The notes under the pieces are model-generated. The model was given only the letters and a program-made list of their open reading frames with translations. It made no database searches and was not told where the DNA came from. Position numbers and translations under genes: made by a program. DNA of 6,980 nt from DATELY01 sp035276085 (lineage in GTDB: Bacteria; Pseudomonadota; Gammaproteobacteria; Steroidobacterales; Steroidobacteraceae), in the NCBI GenBank assembly GCA_035276085.1, contig DATELY010000040.1, positions 1-6,980 on the forward strand, given 5' to 3'. This document shows positions 1 through 4,920 of this stretch, one piece after another (the stretch's first letter is position 1; each line of letters begins with the position of its first letter).

Positions 1-604
1 TGTCTTGACGGTTACCTACGACAGCGACCTCAATACCCTTCTCCGGGCTCGCGTGTTCGACAAGTTGGGCATTCCAAGTGGGCAATTGACTTGGCGCTCG
101 AGCTTGCTGCGAACGACGCCTCTTACCAACCCCATAACGAACGTCACCTCGGCGCGTCGCGAACTGAGTTCCGGCATGAACGCGAGCGTGGATGCGATGG
201 CACGCGTCGGTCTGCTGTTTCTACGCAAGGGCGTGTGGGGCACCGAGCAGATCATTTCGAGCGCATCGGTCGATCTGGTGCAGACGCCGCAATCGTCAGT
301 GATTAGCCTGACGAACCCGCTTTCGACAACGTTCCCGGACGCGCAGGCGCATTACGGTTTGCTATGGTGGACCAACAAGGACGGTGCGATTCCGAACTTG
401 CCCACCGATGCGTATTGGGCTTGGGGTCTGGGTGAAAGCTTGATCGTGGTGGTCCCGAGCCTCGACTTGGTGGTTGCGCGAGCGGGTGTGCCCGATCAGC
501 AGCCGGATCGCGGCAGCAACCGCGCCTGGAATTTCGGCTGGGATGGGAAGTACAGCGTACTCGCGCCGTTCCTGACACCGATCGGACAGGCCGCTACGCC
601 CTGA
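1..604 (+). CDS. Beta-lactamase-family serine hydrolase, C-terminal part (5' end outside window)
   Basis: About 200 residues of the C-terminal half of a class C beta-lactamase / penicillin-binding-protein-like serine hydrolase. The frame is open to the left edge, so the TTG at 5 is not taken as the start. Family landmarks in order (counting from that TTG): a 'RVFDKLGIP' segment at residues 16-24; an 'SSGMNASVDAMARVGLLFL' segment (residues 55-73), matching the usual glycine-rich turn and helix after the active site; 'YGLLWWTN' near residue 117; and 'WAWGLGESLIVVVPSLDLVVARAG' (about residues 138-161), the position of the KTG/HxG strand of the family. The catalytic SxxK and YxN motifs would lie upstream and cannot be checked. 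Members include esterases, D-amino-acid peptidases and beta-lactamases, so the substrate is unknown. The stop is TGA at 602-604, three bases before the convergent nasA stop. No link to nitrate metabolism is visible. Confidence 0.85.
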   Translation, partial: VLTVTYDSDLNTLLRARVFDKLGIPSGQLTWRSSLLRTTPLTNPITNVTSARRELSSGMNASVDAMARVGLLFLRKGVWGTEQIISSASVDLVQTPQSSVISLTNPLSTTFPDAQAHYGLLWWTNKDGAIPNLPTDAYWAWGLGESLIVVVPSLDLVVARAGVPDQQPDRGSNRAWNFGWDGKYSVLAPFLTPIGQAATP

Positions 605-607
605 GCG

Positions 608-3298
608 TCACCCTCCCTCCCCCGCCACGCGGGGGAGGGCTGGGGTGGGGGCAATCTCCGCCACCAGCTTCTTGATCTCCGACACGCACGATCCGCAGTT
701 CGTGCCTGCGCGCAGCTTCTGACCCACCGCCTGCGCTGACTTCAAGTCGAACTTCTTGATCGCATCGCAAATCGTATTGCGGCCGACACCGAAGCACGAG
801 CACACGGTGGGTCCCGTGTCCGCATTCGCGTCGATGGATTGACCGACCAGCAGCCCCGCGCGCTCGCGATCGTCGAGCGTCGACTTGTCGAACAAGCTGG
901 CGAGCCACGTCCGCGACGGCAGATCGGGCCGGCGCGAAATGAACACGCAGGCGGCGAGACAGTCATCGACCAGCCAGGCGCCGCGATAGAGTCCGGCGGC
1001 AGGATCTGAAAACTCCAGCCAATCGCTATTGCCCGCGCGCGCGCCAACGATGCGTTGGGCCCATGTCGACCAGTTGCCGTAAGCACGCCGACCGGCGAGC
1101 TCGTAGCGAATGAACTCGCGTCCTTGCACTCGCGTCCACCAGGTCACGTCCGGTGTGGTAATCGGCGCGCGCGTCAGGATGAACCCATGCCATGCGACGA
1201 CGAACGGCGAGACATGCGCCGGTGTGTGCTTGAGCTCGGGCTCGCCGGAGATCGGATCGACGATCGGATTCACGAGCGCGCCCACGCGTGCATCCGACGC
1301 GACTGTGCCATTCCAGTGAATCGGCACGAACACCATCTTGCGTGGCAAGTCGCCGCTCGTGCGCAGGCGCGCGACCATCGACCCATGACGCGTTCGCACG
1401 CGCACCAGCTCGCCGGCCCGCGTGCCGGTGCTCAACGCATCGAGCGGATGCATGTCCACGTACGGTTCCGGCTCATGCGTGTTGAGGCGTGCGGCTTTGC
1501 CGGTACGCGTCATCGTGTGCCACTGATCGCGGATGCGGCCGGTGTTCAGTACGAGCGGAAACTCGGTATCCGGTGTGTTGACCGGTGAGTGCGGCGGCGT
1601 CGGCACGAAGCGCGCTTTGCCATCGGGATGGAAGAAGCGACCGTCCGTGAAAAGACGCTCCGTGCCGCGATGGTTACGCGCCGGTATCGGCCATTGGCTC
1701 GGGGCCAGATGCTCGTACTCATCGCTGCTGAGCGTGGCGAGGCCGCTGATGTCGAATGCGCGCGTACCGTTGTTGTCGGCACCGGACAGGCGCGCATGCT
1801 CGCGGAATACCTCATGCGCGGAGGCGAAGTTGAAACCCTCGAAGCCCATCCGCTTGGCCACTTCACTGATGATCCACCAATCCGGTTTCGCTTCTCCCGC
1901 CGCACGCTGAAAGCGTCGCTGACGTGAAATACGTCGATCGGAGTTGGTCACCGTGCCGTCCTTCTCGCTCCACCCTTGCGCCGGCAACAACACGTGCCCA
2001 CACGCGTTCGTGTCCGTGTTGCGGATGCAATCCGATACGACGACCAGTTCGCAACGCTTGAGCGCGGCGCGCGCCCTGTCCGCCGCCGGCAGACTCACGA
2101 CGGGATTCGTCGCCATGATCCACACCGCTTTGATGCGTCCCGAGTGGATCGCTTCGAACAATTCCACCGCTTTCAGGCCGGGTGCGTCGGCCATTCGGGG
2201 GCTGTCCCAGAACGTTTGCACGATCTGACGATGCGCGGGCTCGCCCAGCTCCATGTGCGCCGCCAGCATGTTCGCAAGTCCACCGACCTCGCGGCCGCCC
2301 ATGGCATTCGGTTGTCCCGTAATCGAGAACGGACCCATGCCGGGTTTGCCGATACGCCCCGTGATCAGGTGACAGTTGATGATGCTGTTCACCTTGTCTG
2401 TGCCGGCGGAACTTTGATTCACACCTTGCGAGAAAGCGGTGATCGTCCGCTCCGTGCGTGCGAACAGATCGTAGAACGCTTCGAGCGCAGCAGGGTCGAT
2501 GCGACACGTCTTTGCCACGGCGTTCAGATCACCGGCGGTATTGTCCGCGACCAGCAACGTGCGCTGCAGGTCACGCGTGTGCTGGGCAATGAAGTCGGCA
2601 GCGACGATGCCGCGGCGCTGCAAGTACGCAAGCAAGCCGTTGAACAGCCACACATCCGTTCCGGCGCGAATCGGCAGATGCAGATCGGCGCCCTCGCACG
2701 TGGCCGTGCGCCGCGGATCGATCACGACCACCTTCAGGTTCGGCCGCTCCTGCCGTGCCTGCTCGATGCGTTGAAACAGAATCGGGTGACACCAGGCCGT
2801 GTTCGAGCCGACGAGCACGATCAAGTCGCTCGAGCCGAGATCGTCATAGCAGATCGGCACGAGGTCTTCGCCGAACGCACGCTTGTGCCCCGCGACGGCG
2901 GAGGACATGCACAGGCGCGAGTTCGTATCGATGTTCGCCGTGCCGATGTAGCCCTTCATCAGCTTGTTCGCGACGTAGTAGTCCTCCGTCAGCAACTGGC
3001 CGGAGACGTACAGCGCCACGGATTCTGGCCCGTGCTCGGCGATGATGCGGTTGAATCCTTGCGCGACGTGATCGAGTGCCGTGTCCCAGGAGACGCGCTG
3101 ACCTTGAATCAGCGGATGCAGCAGACGATCGTCTTCCTCGAGTGTGTCGGCAAGCGCGGAACCCTTCGAGCACAACCGGCCGCGATTGGCGGGATGATCC
3201 GGATCGCCTTTTACTTCGATCTCGCCGAGCGCGTTGCGGGTGACGAGCACACCGCAGCCGACGCCGCAGTAAGGGCAAGTAGTGCGAATTCCCGTCAT
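608..3298 (-). CDS. nasA: Assimilatory nitrate reductase, molybdopterin catalytic subunit with C-terminal 2Fe-2S domain
   Basis: An 896-residue cytoplasmic molybdoenzyme reducing nitrate to nitrite. An N-terminal 4Fe-4S motif C-x2-C-x3-C-x27-C is formed by Cys8, 11, 15 and 43. Cys130 in 'NSRLCMSSAVAGHKRAFG' is the expected Mo ligand of the NapA/NasA group. The pterin core includes 'QPNAMGGREVGGLANM' (residues 329-344), and the C-terminal pterin-binding domain starts near 'NTGRIRDQWHTMTRTG' (585-600). After a NasA-type linker (about 700-830) comes a BFD-type 2Fe-2S domain with Cys833, 835, 868 and 871 (C-x-C-x32-C-x2-C), as in Klebsiella-type NasA, so electrons probably enter there. No Tat signal is seen. 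The ATG at 3298 is chosen because it places the first Cys at residue 8 and overlaps the upstream stop as ATGA; the frame stays open to 3751 but that extension is another frame of the upstream gene. No good Shine-Dalgarno site precedes it, which suggests translational coupling. Residues 884-896 are encoded by a palindromic repeat and are not native NasA sequence. Confidence 0.96.
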   Translation of the reverse strand: MTGIRTTCPYCGVGCGVLVTRNALGEIEVKGDPDHPANRGRLCSKGSALADTLEEDDRLLHPLIQGQRVSWDTALDHVAQGFNRIIAEHGPESVALYVSGQLLTEDYYVANKLMKGYIGTANIDTNSRLCMSSAVAGHKRAFGEDLVPICYDDLGSSDLIVLVGSNTAWCHPILFQRIEQARQERPNLKVVVIDPRRTATCEGADLHLPIRAGTDVWLFNGLLAYLQRRGIVAADFIAQHTRDLQRTLLVADNTAGDLNAVAKTCRIDPAALEAFYDLFARTERTITAFSQGVNQSSAGTDKVNSIINCHLITGRIGKPGMGPFSITGQPNAMGGREVGGLANMLAAHMELGEPAHRQIVQTFWDSPRMADAPGLKAVELFEAIHSGRIKAVWIMATNPVVSLPAADRARAALKRCELVVVSDCIRNTDTNACGHVLLPAQGWSEKDGTVTNSDRRISRQRRFQRAAGEAKPDWWIISEVAKRMGFEGFNFASAHEVFREHARLSGADNNGTRAFDISGLATLSSDEYEHLAPSQWPIPARNHRGTERLFTDGRFFHPDGKARFVPTPPHSPVNTPDTEFPLVLNTGRIRDQWHTMTRTGKAARLNTHEPEPYVDMHPLDALSTGTRAGELVRVRTRHGSMVARLRTSGDLPRKMVFVPIHWNGTVASDARVGALVNPIVDPISGEPELKHTPAHVSPFVVAWHGFILTRAPITTPDVTWWTRVQGREFIRYELAGRRAYGNWSTWAQRIVGARAGNSDWLEFSDPAAGLYRGAWLVDDCLAACVFISRRPDLPSRTWLASLFDKSTLDDRERAGLLVGQSIDANADTGPTVCSCFGVGRNTICDAIKKFDLKSAQAVGQKLRAGTNCGSCVSEIKKLVAEIAPTPALPRVAGEGG
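611..652 (-). repeat. Palindromic repeat element (copy 1) forming the 3' end of nasA
   Basis: A perfect inverted repeat with 11-base arms (CCCTCCCCCGC at 615-625, GCGGGGGAGGG at 629-639) and a 3-base loop, flanked at 640-652 by CTGGGGTGGGGGC. On the minus strand it reads GCCCCCACCCC then the hairpin, the same layout as the copy inside the upstream gene. It encodes the nasA tail PTPALPRVAGEGG, a peptide I recognise as a common read-through of dispersed REP-like repeats in proteobacterial genomes. It sits between convergent genes, where such hairpins could limit read-through or stabilise mRNA ends, but no T-run follows on either strand, so it is not a canonical intrinsic terminator. Confidence 0.8.
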
Positions 3299-4920
3299 TG
3301 TGTCGCGCCGGCGAAGGCCGCACCGAAGAGAAGCTTGTCGCGCAACGCGCCGATGTCGCGGCCTTCCTGCATCAACTCGAAGTACCACGGACCGTCGCGG
3401 GTATCGCCGTAGAGCACGGCGCCGCGCACGCGATTGTTCTCGATGGTGAGCCGCTTGTAGATGCCGCGCTTCAGGTCTTTCAGGACCAGCGTCTCGCTGC
3501 CGGGTCGGCCGACGAAATCGCCTGCGGAGAACACGTCGATGCCGGTGACCTTCAGCTGTGTCGAGACGATCGAACCTTGGTAGTGACCGATGCCGAACTC
3601 GGCCAACTGCGTCGCGCAGGCTTTGGCCTGCTCCCAGAGCGGGGCGACGAGTCCGTACGTGCTGTTGCGGTGCTGCACGCATTCCCCGACGGCATAGATG
3701 CTCGGATCGAACGTCTGCATCGTGTCGTTCACGAGCACACCGCGGTCGCATCGCAGGCCCGCGGCTCGAGCAAGGTCGATATTCGGGCGGATGCCGGCGG
3801 CCATGACGACGAGATCGGCTTCGATCTCGGTGCCGTCGGAGAGGCGGATGCCACGAACGCGCCGATTCCGACCTCCCCCGGTTCCGGGGGAGGTCGACGC
3901 GTCAGCGTCGGGTGAGGGCAGCTCTTCACCACTCAAAATCTCTGCTGTCTGCGCAGGCATCACGAACTTCAGCCCGCGCTTCTCCAGCGTCTCCTTGAGC
4001 AACGCACCCGCAGCGGCATCGAGTTGTCGCTCCATCAGTGTGTCGACGATGTGCACCACGGTCACATCCATTCCTTGCCGCAACAAGCCATTCCCCGCTT
4101 CCAGCCCAAGCAGGCCGCCGCCGATGACGACGGCTTTCTTGTGCGAGCGGGAGGCAGCCAGCATGGCATCGACGTCCTGTAAATCTCTGAACGTCACGAC
4201 ACCGGGAAGCTCCTTGCCTGGCACCGGGAGAACGATGGGCTTGGACCCCGTCGCCAGCAGCAATCGGTCGTAGGGCACTTCGATGCCGCTCTTCGACTTC
4301 ACGATGCGCTTGACACGATCGATCGCGACGACGGGATCGCCTGCATGCAGCGCCACGCCATTGTCTCGATACCACTGCAGCGGATGCAGCACGATGTCTT
4401 CGAACTTCTTCTCTCCGGCGAGAACGGGCGAGAGCAGGATGCGGTTGTAGTTCCCGTGCGGCTCGGCGCCGAATACCGTGATGTCGTAGGGCTGTGGGGA
4501 GAGCGTGGCGAGTTGCTCGACGACGTGCATGCCGGCCATGCCGTTGCCGATCACAACGAGACGGCGCTTGCCCTGGGTGAGTCGTGCCGGCTTCGATTGC
4601 ACCCATACACGACCATCGGTTGCACGCGCAGGGTAGGTGACGACGGAACAATCGGGATCTTCGATGCAGCGGCCCGTGAGCAGACTGTAGTGGTGCTTGT
4701 AGATCGGTGAGGCGACGACCAACTCGCCTTGCAGGTCGCAGACGAGGCCGCGCGACAGCACATTGGCATCGCTGGCGGGATCGAAGTTGTCGAGCGCGTA
4801 AACTTTCTCTCCGACACGGAAGACGGCGATCTGCCGTCCGTCCATCGCTGCGCATACGCCGCTCTCGTCGATGATGTCATCGAGCTCGCAGACGAAGCGC
4901 CAGGTGGCAGCGGGCTTCAT
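3295..4920 (-). CDS. nirD: NirD-FAD/NAD(P)H reductase fusion (nitrite reductase small subunit plus NasC/NasB-type electron-transfer domain)
   Basis: A 541-residue two-part protein. Residues 5-108 match NirD: 'WRFVCELDDI', 'VLSRGLVCDLQGELVVASP' and 'DGRVWVQ' follow the E. coli NirD pattern, and as in NirD the Rieske Cys-x-His ligands are absent. Residues 118 to about 535 are an FAD/NAD(P)H reductase like the N-terminal half of NirB or Klebsiella NasC: an FAD GxGxxG in 'VVIGNGMAGMH' (122-132), 'LLATGS' (221-226), an NAD(P) GxGxxG in 'VVIGGGLLGLE' (264-274), and 'SIYAVGEC' (407-414). No BFD or siroheme domain follows; the BFD cluster is on NasA instead. Inferred role: take electrons from NAD(P)H to NasA while its NirD part serves NirB. 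Start: ATG at 4920, overlapping the nirB stop (ATGA). Odd feature: residues about 333-352 are an in-frame palindromic-repeat insertion. Separate nirD and reductase genes are usual in enterobacteria; here they are a single uninterrupted frame. Confidence 0.9.
   Translation of the reverse strand: MKPAATWRFVCELDDIIDESGVCAAMDGRQIAVFRVGEKVYALDNFDPASDANVLSRGLVCDLQGELVVASPIYKHHYSLLTGRCIEDPDCSVVTYPARATDGRVWVQSKPARLTQGKRRLVVIGNGMAGMHVVEQLATLSPQPYDITVFGAEPHGNYNRILLSPVLAGEKKFEDIVLHPLQWYRDNGVALHAGDPVVAIDRVKRIVKSKSGIEVPYDRLLLATGSKPIVLPVPGKELPGVVTFRDLQDVDAMLAASRSHKKAVVIGGGLLGLEAGNGLLRQGMDVTVVHIVDTLMERQLDAAAGALLKETLEKRGLKFVMPAQTAEILSGEELPSPDADASTSPGTGGGRNRRVRGIRLSDGTEIEADLVVMAAGIRPNIDLARAAGLRCDRGVLVNDTMQTFDPSIYAVGECVQHRNSTYGLVAPLWEQAKACATQLAEFGIGHYQGSIVSTQLKVTGIDVFSAGDFVGRPGSETLVLKDLKRGIYKRLTIENNRVRGAVLYGDTRDGPWYFELMQEGRDIGALRDKLLFGAAFAGATQ
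3865..3924 (-). repeat. Palindromic repeat element (copy 2) inserted in frame in the FAD reductase domain
   Basis: Two adjoining stem-loops. One is an inverted repeat at 3869-3896 with 13-base arms (CGACCTCCCCCGG and its complement) and a TT centre. The other is at 3895-3910 with arms CGACGC / GCGTCG and a 4-base loop. A GCCCTCACCC segment on the minus strand (3920-3911) corresponds to the GCCCCCACCC of copy 1, so both copies lie in the same orientation. The element encodes roughly residues 333-352 of the fusion protein (including PSPDADASTSPGTGGGRN). The boundaries are estimated from the size of the protein insertion and could be off by several bases; no target-site duplication was identified. 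Confidence 0.8.

Noticed and set aside
16..578. Minus-strand frames within the hydrolase (16-255 and 303-578)
   Set aside because: They oppose a well-supported hydrolase frame and show no family motif or translation signal.
615..639. Rho-independent terminator
   Set aside because: The stem is strong but no T-tract follows on either strand; the sequence is better explained as a dispersed palindromic repeat.
1033..1045. Short alternating CG run as a Z-DNA or simple-repeat feature
   Set aside because: It is only about a dozen bases, and it falls within ordinary nasA codons (Gly-Ala-Arg-Ala-Gly) in a GC-rich gene.
1976..3412. A 478-codon open frame on the plus strand
   Set aside because: It lies antisense to nasA, whose cluster ligands and family motifs are complete. 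Its translation is rich in Arg, His and Ala with no recognisable domain, as expected for a shadow frame in GC-rich DNA.
3299..3751. Extending nasA upstream to position 3751
   Set aside because: The frame is open there, but the extra 151 residues are an alternative frame of the FAD reductase gene. NasA proteins begin just before the CPYCGVGC motif, which fits the ATG at 3298.
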